Origin: Stenotrophomonas lactitubi
Lineage (GTDB): Bacteria > Pseudomonadota > Gammaproteobacteria > Xanthomonadales > Xanthomonadaceae
Assembly: GCF_002803515.1 (NCBI RefSeq)
Contig: NZ_PHQX01000001.1
Location: 2,108,001 to 2,172,000, forward strand
Length of the DNA stretch: 64,000 nt
Reading direction: 5' to 3'
The stretch's first letter is position 1. Every line of letters starts with the position of its first letter. The notes under the pieces were generated by a model, which was not told the DNA's origin, did not search any database, and saw nothing but the letters and a program-made list of their open reading frames with translations. Position numbers and translations under genes: made by a program. Positions 43,401 to 51,287 of this stretch are shown piece by piece.

Positions 43401-45046
43401 GCATTGGCGCCGATCACCACTTCTTTCGAACCGTTGGCATAAGCGCCATCGCCCATCAGCACCTGGTAGTCCTGCGCGGCGTTGACCGCCCAGCAGGAGA
43501 TGTCGGCCAGGCCGATGTCCAGGCACTTGGCCGCCCAGGCCGGCGAATCCTTGGGCAGCAGCAGGCCCAGCAGGCCGCCGGGATTGCCGTTGTTGATGTT
43601 GTAGATGTAGCTGTCGGAGGTGACGCCACCGATCAGGGTCAGGTGCGAGCTGCCACCGGTGACCGCGCCGCCCAGTCCATTGAGCGTAGTGCCGACCGGC
43701 GTGGCATTGACCACCGGCAGGCCGAGCACGCTGACCGTGGAATAGGTCTGCATGACATTGGCGGTGCTGAGCTTGAGGTTGCCGTTGGACAGGTAGCCGG
43801 TGCCGCCGAACAGGCTGGCGGTGGTCGGGCCGAGCAGTTCGGTGACACCACCCACCAGGCCACCGGTGCCGATCACCAGGCCCGCATTCGGGTCGGCGGC
43901 GGCCGGCGCCTTCGGGCTGGTCGGCGGAATGGCCGACGGCGAGGTCAGGCCGAGGCTGCCCAGGGTATTGCCGACCAGGCCGCCGACGGCCCCGCCGAGG
44001 CTGTTGACGGTACCGGACAGATCGCCGTTGAGCAGGCTGCCCACAGCATTGCCAACACCATTCAGCGCAGTACCGACGCCGTTGAGCAGGCCGCCCAGGC
44101 CGAGCGCGCTGTTCTGTGCGGCGACGGTTGCGGTGCCGGCCAGCTTGAGATTGCGATCAGCGACGAGTTCTTCGCCGTCCTTGCCCTGCACGCGCACCTT
44201 GCCCGCCACGCCGGCATCGAACGCGGCGGTGATCGCGCGGTCATCGGTGTCGCCCGGCAGCTCTTCCTTGGCCGGCAGTGTGACCGCGGCGGTGGCACCG
44301 GCCTGGCCTTGTCCTTCGATGTGGTTGCCGGCCACGACCAGATGCGAATCGACCTTGCCATCGACGGCCGCTTTCAATCCGGACGGCGTTGCACTTGCTG
44401 CGGCGGCAACCTGGGTACCGGCATCGACGCTGGCAACCGGCGTACCGGCGATGCCGACGTTGGCCTTTGCTGCCGCATTGGCAGACAGGCCCAAGGGTGC
44501 CTGCGCGGCCGGTGCGACGTTCGCGGCGACCGCGGCGACCGCGGCATCGACACGGGTGGCGGCGACGTTGCCGACGCCGATGTTGGCGCGCACGTCGGCG
44601 CCGAGCGCCGGTGCGGTCACCTGGCGCGGCGTCGCGCCGGCGGCCAGCTTGACCTGCACGGTGGCCGGCAGGACGTCGCGCACCACCGGCAGCGAGGTCG
44701 TGCTCAGCTGCAGGCCGACGCGTGCGTTCGCACTGATCGCCGGGTTTGCCTGGGCCTGTCGTGCGGCCGCTGCCAGCGCCACTTCGGCATCGACCTTCAC
44801 CGGCATCGGCTGGGTGTACTTGGCTGCCAATGCCTGCAGATCGCGCAGCGATTGGCTGGACTCTGTTGCCGCCGCAGGCCCGCTGGCCAGCACGCACAGC
44901 AGTGCCAGGGCCAGGGTGCTGGGCACCAGAAGGCTGGCACGGCGGTCGCGCGGTGCGGTACCACCGCTATCGCCGGTGGCCAGTTCCGAGGCCACAACCA
45001 GAGCATTGAGCTGGCGGTTCCATACACGCCGGTAGATGCGGTTCAT
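40466..45046 (-). CDS. Trimeric autotransporter adhesin with extended signal region
   Basis: About 1526 residues from the ATG at 45046. It opens MNRIYRRVWNRQLNALVVAS, an ESPR extended signal sequence for large type V proteins, then a hydrophobic signal core ending near residue 58. Residues 60-400 are alanine/valine/glycine rich. YadA-like head repeats follow (SVALGAGSVA, NSVSIGAAGAERQVTNVAAG) with neck motifs (TDAVNVxQL, SEAINGAQLF). The last approximately 70 residues form the trimeric membrane anchor, ending GVAVGAGIQW. It is a surface adhesin secreted by its own anchor; the OmpA-like gene downstream is a likely partner. Confidence 0.95.
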   Translation of the reverse strand: MNRIYRRVWNRQLNALVVASELATGDSGGTAPRDRRASLLVPSTLALALLCVLASGPAAATESSQSLRDLQALAAKYTQPMPVKVDAEVALAAAARQAQANPAISANARVGLQLSTTSLPVVRDVLPATVQVKLAAGATPRQVTAPALGADVRANIGVGNVAATRVDAAVAAVAANVAPAAQAPLGLSANAAAKANVGIAGTPVASVDAGTQVAAAASATPSGLKAAVDGKVDSHLVVAGNHIEGQGQAGATAAVTLPAKEELPGDTDDRAITAAFDAGVAGKVRVQGKDGEELVADRNLKLAGTATVAAQNSALGLGGLLNGVGTALNGVGNAVGSLLNGDLSGTVNSLGGAVGGLVGNTLGSLGLTSPSAIPPTSPKAPAAADPNAGLVIGTGGLVGGVTELLGPTTASLFGGTGYLSNGNLKLSTANVMQTYSTVSVLGLPVVNATPVGTTLNGLGGAVTGGSSHLTLIGGVTSDSYIYNINNGNPGGLLGLLLPKDSPAWAAKCLDIGLADISCWAVNAAQDYQVLMGDGAYANGSKEVVIGANARHELPKVDASVAFPGAGANDPTDPTGVPTADYAARMGHSVVVGDSASGTANGQTLLGAESTSNQANSVALGYRSAALRGAQASYSAYGLTAAQVSAGEVSVGTAGGGERQITNLAAGSANTDAVNVAQLKGAISQIDAVGAAAVTYDLDGAGDPNYRRVTLGNGTGTTTIGNLAAGAVNATSSEAVNGAQLFASNDTMAKFFGGRAAFDPLTSTFTAPLFEISTISTGGAVASGLYDNVTDAFDAVDGSLVNLNTQINDIRNTGTKYLRVNSTGAEAVASGAESIAVGAGASATAANAIAVGAGSLADRANSVSIGAAGAERQVTNVAAGTASTDAVNLGQLQASEEGALRYDLNGDGSVNYGSATLGQSGTATTLRNLGPGQISAASSEAINGAQLFAANQTVATHLGGGAAVDANGVVTAPTYTLNNVAANGTVSQGSYNDVGTAFDAVSNSLANVADQTDDLDKRAVKYDVDGSGNVVDTVTLSGTGGAPVKVTNVAAGSILAGSSDAITGDQLFSTHQTVASYFGGSTVYNGSTGLWTAPTFNISTIATDGTITGNDYSNVTAAFSAVDGSLRVLNQRISNGGGSPYLAVNSTAAAATATGAEALAVGPQASAAGAGSVAVGNGANASAGNSVALGAGSVASVGAQTGYTGAYGQTGASNSSGEVAVGSSGSERKVTHVADGSDDHDATNVGQLKNGVNYAIDQSKSYTDQKIQNITNVAGSFRANNSNNLADPSASGANSAAGGAGSTAAGANSTALGNGSQAQADNSVALGAGSVANRANTVSVGAAGAERQVVNVADGSQATDAVNVRQLQASQQGTIRYDTTTNGTTNYNSVTLGSTSSGPTTVRNVAAGTAGTDAVNVDQLKSGMAQTLDWSKAYTDERMGGFERDLRKTDNRASAGIASAMATASLPQPSEAGRNMASIAAGSYNGESGVALGISGVSEGGRWIYKFSGSTNSRGEAGVAVGAGIQW

Positions 45047-45264
45047 GAGCATTTCCCCCGTAGGCGGACAACTTGAATGTCAGTGGACTTGCCGTTAGGC
45101 AGGTGACTGACATTTCGCGCCTTTCAGCGAGGGCTGAGCACTTCATTCCGGCAGGGCAATCGCGCATTCCGGCAAATCCACGGCCGGATTCGGCAGCCGC
45201 ATATGCAAAACCGGCAGGGAGGGCTGGCCGGGCTGCGCCCGGCACCCGCAGAGGCCACGTCAAA
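45047..45264. other. Upstream region of the adhesin gene
   Basis: About 220 bp without a credible gene. It should hold the leftward promoter and ribosome site of the adhesin (GGGGGAAATG just before the start). Between 45170 and 45264 the sequence turns purine- and glycine-codon-like but no gene was recognised. Confidence 0.3.
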
Positions 45265-45430
45265 GGCAACAGCAACGGCAAAAGCAACGGCAGAAGCTGG
45301 GTTCCTGGGGGATGGCGGGGTGGGTCCGGTTGCGGGGGACGCCGTAAATACGTCCCTGTAGGCTTGGCCGCGGCATCCATGCCGCGGACACCCCCGCAAC
45401 CGGACCCACCCCGCCTTCGACAGTTTCCCG
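45265..45430 (+). repeat. Hairpin repeat element, copy 1
   Basis: A roughly 165-bp unit: a CAGCAA-like tract, the CTGGGTT motif, a perfect 25-bp arm (45314-45338), a 52-base loop starting ACGCCGTAAA and carrying CCGCGGCATCCATGCCGCGG, the matching arm (45391-45415), and a trailer GACAGTTTCCCG. It shares this layout, in opposite orientation, with copy 2 at 45572-45740. Confidence 0.8.
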
Positions 45431-45571
45431 CGCGCGTTGTAGTAGAGCCGGGCCATGCCCGGCCGAGGGGAAAGTCGGATCATCATTTTTCATTTAGATC
45501 GAAATAATCAATGAAAATCGAGGTTGCACTCACGCTCGCAGTGAATGCATGACAGTCAATCCAACCGTCAT
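45431..45571. other. Spacer between the two inverted hairpin elements
   Basis: About 140 bp. The first part holds a SMAG unit (GTAGAGCCGGGCCATGCCCGGC, near 45442-45463). The rest is AT-rich for this genome (CATCATTTTTCATTTAGATCG...ATAATCAATGAAAATCG, about 45480-45525). It is a possible promoter, but no gene was recognised. Confidence 0.4.
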
Positions 45572-45740
45572 CGGGAAACTGTCAGGGGTGGGGCGGTGTG
45601 GGCTTGCAGGACCGTTGGCGCCATGGATGGCGCCATCGAGCCCCCATGGATGGGTTTACGGCGTGTCCTGCAAGCCCACACCGCCCCGCCAACCTACAGA
45701 AAACCCAGAGCCGGCTGTTGCTGTTGCTGTTGGGGTTGCC
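45572..45740 (-). repeat. Hairpin repeat element, copy 2 (inverted)
   Basis: The same layout as copy 1 read on the minus strand: CAGCAA tract, CTGGGTT motif, 23-bp arms (45590-45612 and 45665-45687, perfectly complementary), a 52-base loop beginning ACGCCGTAAA, then GACAGTTTCCCG. The arms differ from those of copy 1 at many positions yet remain fully paired within the copy. A SMAG unit (stem GCCGGCC/GGCCGGC) follows at about 45735-45760. Confidence 0.8.
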
Positions 45741-45792
45741 GGCCAGCGGCCGGCACTACCGCGGGTGCCGGGCGGCAGCCCGGCCGATGCCT

Positions 45793-46899
45793 TCAGGCGG
45801 GTTGGCCTAGCTGTGCGGGCGCGCGCATCAGGGTGTCGCGTGGCAGTTCGCCAAATACCTTGCGGTAGTTGTCGGCAAAGCGCGACAGGTCCCACAGCCC
45901 GCAACTGAGCGCGATGGCCTTGACCGAGCGCCGGTTGGAATCGGCCATCGACAGGCTGCGGCAGGCCGCGCACAGCCGCAGCATCGACAGATAGCGATTC
46001 GGCGAGGTGCCGAACAGATCCTCGAACGCATAGCGCAGGCCGCGTTCGCTGACGCCGGCGGCGTCGCAGATTTCATTCATGTAGATATTGCGCCGCAGGT
46101 TGAGGCGCATGAAGTTCTCCGCCCGCTGCGCGATCAGGTAATGCGTGCGGCGGGCGCGACTGCAGCTGGGCCGGTCGGCCGGGCCTGCACCGAGCAGCGC
46201 CTGGATATGCTCGTGCAGCAGGCGCTCGGTTTCTTCCGGCTGCAGCGCACCGCCCTGCCCCAGCTGTGCATGCAGCTGCTGGTAATGGCGTACCAGAGGC
46301 ATTGCATCATCGCCGAGGTTGAACAACGAAAGTGCCTGCCCCGCCGGTGGCGTGCTGCGCAGGCTCAGTTCGGTCAGCTTTCGCTGCACGCGCGCGACCG
46401 GCACCAGCATCAGCGTCATCTGCGTGCCGGGGCTGAGCGTGAACTCACTGATGCCTTCGGGCATCACGGCCAGCGCCATTCCCGGCGTCAGCGGCACGCC
46501 ATGGCACCAGCTCAGTGCATCATCGGTGGTGTGCAGATAACCGAGCATCGCCCAGTCGGGGGGCAGCATGAATCGGCCGCGACAATGGAAGCCGCAGGTG
46601 ATACTGCAGAACAGGGCTTCCTCGTGAACGCGCGAAGCGAATGCCGCGCGCGGACCATTGCCATCAAGCAGCAACAGCTCCACATCGCACACGCGGAGCA
46701 CGCCGCTCAGCGTGGCCAGGTCGATCGACCTGAGATCGCCGTCGTCGTTGTCTTCCACCCCACCATCGACCATGACAGTGTCGTCCCCCGTTTGGTCTGC
46801 TGCACGACCCCGCCCCCACTGCCTGACAGGGCGCACGCCGTTTCCAAGAGCATCGTCCGTTGCCGTGATGGTCGCTGCGTAGAACGCGCGTCCATCCAT
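45793..46899 (-). CDS. AraC-family transcriptional regulator
   Basis: 368 residues from the ATG at 46899; an in-frame ATG near 46773 would drop an ill-conserved N-terminal piece. The C-terminal AraC domain has two helix-turn-helix units: NFMRLNLRRNIYMNEICDAAGVSERGLRYAFEDLFGTSPNRYL and SVKAIALSCGLWDLSRFADNYRKVFGELP. The N-terminal ligand domain is not of the cupin type seen in AraC itself. It is divergent from the tad locus and upstream of the adhesin, so either could be its target. Confidence 0.88.
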   Translation of the reverse strand: MDGRAFYAATITATDDALGNGVRPVRQWGRGRAADQTGDDTVMVDGGVEDNDDGDLRSIDLATLSGVLRVCDVELLLLDGNGPRAAFASRVHEEALFCSITCGFHCRGRFMLPPDWAMLGYLHTTDDALSWCHGVPLTPGMALAVMPEGISEFTLSPGTQMTLMLVPVARVQRKLTELSLRSTPPAGQALSLFNLGDDAMPLVRHYQQLHAQLGQGGALQPEETERLLHEHIQALLGAGPADRPSCSRARRTHYLIAQRAENFMRLNLRRNIYMNEICDAAGVSERGLRYAFEDLFGTSPNRYLSMLRLCAACRSLSMADSNRRSVKAIALSCGLWDLSRFADNYRKVFGELPRDTLMRAPAQLGQPA

Positions 46900-47233
46900 G
46901 AAAATGCAAAACCTTGAATGCGAGTATGCCCGATAATCCGCGGCCGTAAACAGGATGTTTCAAGGCTGACGGATTATCGGCCGCGTGAAGAAATTGTGTG
47001 TGCGAGTGGCATGGTTTTCGCATGCGCGCAGATCGACCTCACATTATCTGCACGAGCATGAATCGTTTTGCGCAGGAACGGATTTACGTCACAGATCGTG
47101 ATCGGAATATTCAGGAATTCAACGAATCTGCCGAATTTGCATATAGGTTCCGGTTGCAGGGAACCGCCATTCAGGCAAAGTCGAATACACGGTGATCGGG
47201 CACGCAGATAGCGGCCACACCCAGGGGGACAGC
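46900..47233. other. Gene-poor, AT-rich divergent region
   Basis: About 330 bp with lower GC than its surroundings and no convincing gene; a 65-codon frame here lacks a ribosome site. An inverted repeat CCGATAATCCG (46930-46940) / CGGATTATCGG (46970-46980) lies 30 bp before the AraC gene and may be its operator. Promoters for the AraC gene and the tad locus probably lie here. Confidence 0.4.
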
Positions 47234-47335
47234 ATGACCATGCACGTACGACATACCGTTTCGACCACCGGCCTGGTGCCGTGCGGTCGCGGTTGCGCGG
47301 CCGCTGCCCTGCCCGGGAATGATCACCCTGCTTGA
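47234..47335 (+). CDS. Possible 33-residue leader peptide upstream of the pilus locus
   Basis: An ATG at 47234 has AGGGGGAC just upstream, a good ribosome site. The encoded peptide is MTMHVRHTVSTTGLVPCGRG followed by 13 more residues, with no known domain. It precedes the pilin gene by 130 bp. It could be a leader or a chance frame; the well-placed ribosome site is the only support. Confidence 0.25.
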   Translation: MTMHVRHTVSTTGLVPCGRGCAAAALPGNDHPA

Positions 47336-47464
47336 GCACAGCGGGATTGCCCGCCGTGCCTCCTCCGCCAGGATGGCAGAGGCCTACGGACGGTCCCGGC
47401 GGAGCCGGGCCACCGCCCATGCAGGTTTCCTGCAGCAACTGACAGGTAGAGGGAGACAACCGTC

Positions 47465-47647
47465 ATGAACGCATCGATCCGCAAGTTCCTGAAAGAAGAA
47501 GATGGCGTGACCGCGCTCGAATACGGGCTGCTGGCCGCCGTGATCGCCGGCATCCTGATCGTGGTGGGCAGAACCCAGATCACCGCATTCTTCACCACGT
47601 TGTTCACCCGCCTGCAGGCCATCGCCACCGACGCCACCACCACCTAG
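47465..47647 (+). CDS. flp: Flp-type type IVb pilin
   Basis: 60 residues. The prepilin cleavage site is EEDG^VTALEYGLLAAVIAG, with glycine before the cut and Glu at +5 followed by Tyr, the Flp signature. One hydrophobic helix follows. It is the major fibre subunit of the Tad pilus, processed by the peptidase encoded next. GAGGGAGAC upstream of the start serves as ribosome site. Only one pilin gene is present. Confidence 0.93.
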   Translation: MNASIRKFLKEEDGVTALEYGLLAAVIAGILIVVGRTQITAFFTTLFTRLQAIATDATTT

Positions 47648-47747
47648 CCGTCGCGCGGGGTGCAGCACCTGCGGTCGCTTCGATGGCGACCGCGGTGGCC
47701 GATGAAGGGGTCTGCAACTGTCCAATGACGGACGAAGAGGGTGTGCG

Positions 47748-48293
47748 ATGACACTGCTGGGATTGCTGGCCATGGGAGTGTGCCTGCGGATCGCGATCAG
47801 CGATCTGTACGCCCGCCGCGTGCCCAACACCTGGCTGCTGGCCGCGTGCGCGATCGCCGTGCCACTGATCATCGCCAACCAGTTCAATGCAACGCGCACG
47901 ACCTGGGCGCCACACCTGCTGGGCGCGGCACTTGGCCTGCTGGCTCTGCTGCCGTTCTACGCGGTGCGCTGGATGGGCGCCGGCGATGTGAAGTTCTTCG
48001 CCGTGCTCGGCCTGCTGCTGGGCTGGAAGGCATTGCTGCCGGTATGGGTGGTTGCCAGCCTGGCCGCAGGCGCCCACGCCATGCTGGTGATCGTCGGACG
48101 GCAGTTGGCCGGTCACCTGCCGCTGCGCCTGCAGATGCAGGTAAATCGCGCCAGCACGCACTGGAATGGGCACCCTGCACTGCGCGAACTGCACGCTGCG
48201 CGCGCGGGGCGCCAGGGCATTCCTTACGCGGCCTACCTGGCCTTCGCTGCGATTGGCTGGGTATTGGCAACCACTTATGGAGGCGTGGCATGA
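47748..48293 (+). CDS. cpaA: Prepilin peptidase CpaA/TadV
   Basis: 181 residues, hydrophobic with several membrane helices. The two catalytic aspartates of the family lie in LRIAISDLYARRVPN and in RWMGAGDVKFFAVLG (the GxGD motif). It removes the leader from Flp and from TadE/TadG-type pseudopilins. It overlaps tadE by an ATGA. Confidence 0.9.
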   Translation: MTLLGLLAMGVCLRIAISDLYARRVPNTWLLAACAIAVPLIIANQFNATRTTWAPHLLGAALGLLALLPFYAVRWMGAGDVKFFAVLGLLLGWKALLPVWVVASLAAGAHAMLVIVGRQLAGHLPLRLQMQVNRASTHWNGHPALRELHAARAGRQGIPYAAYLAFAAIGWVLATTYGGVA

Positions 48294-48763
48294 AAGCGTT
48301 CGCACGTCGCCGCCAACGCGGCGTGGCCAGCATCGAATTCGCACTGATGCTGCTTCTCGGCCTGGTGCCGCTGTTGCTGTTCACCTTTTCCGGCGTGCTG
48401 ATCATGGCCGCGCAGCAGACCCTGGCCACGGCCTCGGCCGAGGGCGCGCGCGCTTCGCTGCGCTATGGCAGCGCCGGCGAGCGGCGCACCGCAGCCTGCC
48501 TGGCGGCCCGCCGCTCCATGCAATGGCTGTTGCAGTTTTCAAGGCAGAACCCGGACTGCAGCGCTGGCGGCGCCGGTGCCATCGTGGTTTCGCCGCAGGC
48601 GCCCTGCGCCGGCCTGGCGACGGTGCAATGCATGACCGTGACCGTGAGCTACGACTACAACGCCCACCCCTTCCTGCCCGGCACCGCCACGCTCTATGGC
48701 TGGGTGATGGGCGCCCCCATTCGCAGCGTCGCGGTCGCCCAGCTGGACCTTGGCAGCAACTGA
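48290..48763 (+). CDS. tadE: TadE-like pseudopilin
   Basis: 157 residues. The N-terminus has RRQRGVASIEFALMLLLGLVPLLLFTF, where G-V-A-S-I-E-F is the TadE type cleavage and helix signature. The cysteines in the C-terminal half (PDCSAGG, APCAGL, VQCMTV) probably form disulfides in the periplasm. It is a minor pilin-like component of the Flp pilus. Translationally coupled to the peptidase gene. Confidence 0.85.
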   Translation: MKAFARRRQRGVASIEFALMLLLGLVPLLLFTFSGVLIMAAQQTLATASAEGARASLRYGSAGERRTAACLAARRSMQWLLQFSRQNPDCSAGGAGAIVVSPQAPCAGLATVQCMTVTVSYDYNAHPFLPGTATLYGWVMGAPIRSVAVAQLDLGSN

Positions 48764-48787
48764 CGATCGGTACAGGAGACGTTCTTC

Positions 48788-49837
48788 ATGCTCAAGTTGA
48801 CCCGCATCGCCGCCATCGCCCTGATTGCACTCGCGGTGCTGCTCGCCGTGGTCGCCTTCGTGATCGGCCGCAAGCCGGCGGCCTCGGCGGACAATCCGAG
48901 CACCATCGTAAAGGCCGATGCGCAGACCTTCAGTGTCGTTGAAGCCACCGCGCGGCTACCCGCCGGTGAGCCGATCAGCGCCAATGGCGTGCGGCTGACA
49001 CAACGCACCGCAGAAGTGCCGGGGGCGGTGGCCGACCTGGCAGCGGTGGTCGGCAAGGTGCCGGTACAGGACATCAGCGAGGGCAGCGCGATTGGCGCCA
49101 GCCTGCTCGCGCAGGGCTTCTCGCTGCAGCTGCGGCCGGGTGAACGGGCACTGGCGGTGCCGGTCGATGAGCTGGTCGCGGCAGGCAACCGCATCCTGCC
49201 CGGCGATTTCGTCGACGTGTTCCTCAACCTGCGCAGCGCCGCTACCAGCTACAACGGCCAGCAGGACATCGCACAGACGCGGTTGCTGCTGTCACGCCTG
49301 CGCGTGCTCAGCTACGGCCAGCAGGACATCGCGGCAGCGCCCACGAGCAGCCAGGGCGAGGCACCGGCCACGGCGCACAACGACTCACGCGCGGCCGATA
49401 TCACCAATGGTTCCAGCAGCACTCACAGCAATGGAAGCGGCAGCGATGCCACGCAGCCGGCACGCACCGCGGTGCTGGCGGTACCGGTGGCAGACGCCAA
49501 CCGCCTGCTGCTCGGCGCGCAGCAGGGCAAGCTGTTCCTCGCCCTGCGCAATCCCGCCGATACCGGTCTGCCGGACCTGGCGCTGTTCCCGCAGGCGCGC
49601 GGCGTGCTGGACCCGGTGCGTGGCCTGGACAACGAACAGCAGCAGGCTTTGCAGCGACCGGAGAACAACGCCTATGCCGGCCTGGATGGCGACGCACTGG
49701 CTGGCCGCGGCAGCAGCGTGCAGCGCAACGCCCACGAAACGCCGACGCGCGCACCGGTGCAGCGTCGCTCGACACCGCGACCGGCGGGCATCGAAATCAT
49801 CCGCGGCGACACCGCCGCCCCCCGTGGCTCCCTTTGA
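48788..49837 (+). CDS. cpaB: Flp pilus assembly protein CpaB/RcpC
   Basis: 349 residues. One N-terminal membrane segment (IAAIALIALAVLLAVVAFVIG), then a SAF-like domain (VEATARLPAGEPISANGVRL and PGERALAVPVDELVAAGNRILPGDFVDVFLNL), the typical CpaB core. A low-complexity stretch (near residues 190-225) and a non-conserved tail follow. It links the secretin to the inner membrane platform. Confidence 0.85.
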   Translation: MLKLTRIAAIALIALAVLLAVVAFVIGRKPAASADNPSTIVKADAQTFSVVEATARLPAGEPISANGVRLTQRTAEVPGAVADLAAVVGKVPVQDISEGSAIGASLLAQGFSLQLRPGERALAVPVDELVAAGNRILPGDFVDVFLNLRSAATSYNGQQDIAQTRLLLSRLRVLSYGQQDIAAAPTSSQGEAPATAHNDSRAADITNGSSSTHSNGSGSDATQPARTAVLAVPVADANRLLLGAQQGKLFLALRNPADTGLPDLALFPQARGVLDPVRGLDNEQQQALQRPENNAYAGLDGDALAGRGSSVQRNAHETPTRAPVQRRSTPRPAGIEIIRGDTAAPRGSL

Positions 49838-49855
49838 CCCATGCCGAGAGCACAC

Positions 49856-51214
49856 ATGACTGAACGTCGCTACTGCCTACGCCCCACTGTCCGCCAGCGC
49901 TGGCTGGCCCTGCTGCTGGTGCTGCTGGCACCGGGTGCGAGCGTGGCTGCCGACGATCTGCTGCTGCAGACCCGCGAACAGCGGCCGTGGACGCTGCCGG
50001 CCGACCTGGAACGGGTTGCCATCGCCGACCCCGGCGTGGCTGACATCGTGATGCTGCGCGGCGCGCGCCAGGCACTGCTGGTCGGCAAAGCACCGGGCAC
50101 CACCACCCTGCTGCTGTGGCACCGCAAGCAGAGCGAACCGCAGCGTGTGCAGGTGCGCGTGCAGAGTGCCGTGCAAGGCGCTGCCGATACCGGTTCCAGC
50201 GGGCTGGTGTTCACCCAACAAGACCATCAAGGGCTCCTGCAGGGAAGCAGCGACAGTGTGCTGGCGCACATGCAGGAACAGAAGACCGCAGTGATGGCGC
50301 TGGGCAAGGACGGCAGCCTGGCCGACGCCTCCACCATCAGCAGCGGCGGCGTGGTGCAGGTCGAGGTCAAGGTGGTCGAATTCAACAAGACGGCGCTGAA
50401 GCAGATCGGCATCAACTTCCAGAACCGCAACGGCGGCTTCGCCTATGGATTCGCCCGACCGGGTGGGCAGCTGCCAGGCAACACCGGCATCCTCCCGGGC
50501 ATGAAGGAAGGCGAGTCCAGCAACGAAAGCGAATCGCCGATCTCCTCGGCGTTCCGGCTGGTGTTTGGTTCGACCAAGGGCCTGTGGAACGCCGACGTCG
50601 ACCTGCTGCAGGCCAACGGCATGGCGCGCGTACTGGCCGAGCCTACCCTTGTTGCGCTGTCCGGGCAGAGCGCCAGCTTCCTGGCCGGTGGCGAACTGCC
50701 GATCCTGGAGCCGCAGGGTCTCGGCACGACCACGGTCACCTACAAGCCGTTCGGCATCGGCCTGACCGTCACCCCCACCGTGCTCTCACCGAACCGCATT
50801 GCGTTGAAGGTCGCGCCGGAAGCCAGCGACCTGGACTACACCAATTCGATCGCGCTGAACGGCGTGCAGATCCCTTCGATCACCACCCGCCGCGCAGATA
50901 CCACTGTCGAGCTTGGCGATGGCGAGAGCTTCGTCATCGGCGGCCTGGTCAGTTCCACCGTGGCGTCGACGGTCAACAAGATTCCCCTGCTCGGTGACCT
51001 GCCGATCATCGGTACGTTCTTCCGCAACTTCGACTACAAGCGCCAGGACAAGGAACTGGTGATCATCGTCACGCCGCGGTTGGTACAGCCGATTGCCCGC
51101 AATACCGAACTGCCGCTGCCCGGCGATCGCGAGGCCAAGCCGAACATGCCCGAATGGGGCGCGTGGCTGCTTGGCCCGATCAGCCGCGACCCGGTGCCCG
51201 GTTTCTCGCGCTGA
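49856..51214 (+). CDS. cpaC: Secretin RcpA/CpaC of the Tad pilus
   Basis: 452 residues, ATG at 49856. Signal peptide, then an N-terminal pilus-secretin domain (QTREQRPWTLPADLERVAIADPGVADIVMLRGARQALLVGKAPGTTTLLLW). The secretin core reads VQVEVKVVEFNKTALKQIGINF, ANGMARVLAEPTLVALSGQSASFLAGGELPI and VPSITTRRADTTVELGDGESFVIGGL-like IPSITTRRADTTVELGDGESFVIGGLV. It forms the outer-membrane pore for the pilus. Confidence 0.92.
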   Translation: MTERRYCLRPTVRQRWLALLLVLLAPGASVAADDLLLQTREQRPWTLPADLERVAIADPGVADIVMLRGARQALLVGKAPGTTTLLLWHRKQSEPQRVQVRVQSAVQGAADTGSSGLVFTQQDHQGLLQGSSDSVLAHMQEQKTAVMALGKDGSLADASTISSGGVVQVEVKVVEFNKTALKQIGINFQNRNGGFAYGFARPGGQLPGNTGILPGMKEGESSNESESPISSAFRLVFGSTKGLWNADVDLLQANGMARVLAEPTLVALSGQSASFLAGGELPILEPQGLGTTTVTYKPFGIGLTVTPTVLSPNRIALKVAPEASDLDYTNSIALNGVQIPSITTRRADTTVELGDGESFVIGGLVSSTVASTVNKIPLLGDLPIIGTFFRNFDYKRQDKELVIIVTPRLVQPIARNTELPLPGDREAKPNMPEWGAWLLGPISRDPVPGFSR

Positions 51215-51287
51215 CCCACATGACGTCTCCGGTACCACGCCCATGCCCTACGCCACTGCCCTGCCGCTGCACCCGCAAGGACCACCG

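Noticed and set aside
43241..45076. 611-codon plus-strand frame antisense to the adhesin N-terminus
   Set aside because: Shadow, no domain and no ribosome site.
46998..47195. 65-codon frame in the AT-rich region upstream of flp
   Set aside because: No ribosome site, no similarity to known peptides, composition as in non-coding DNA.
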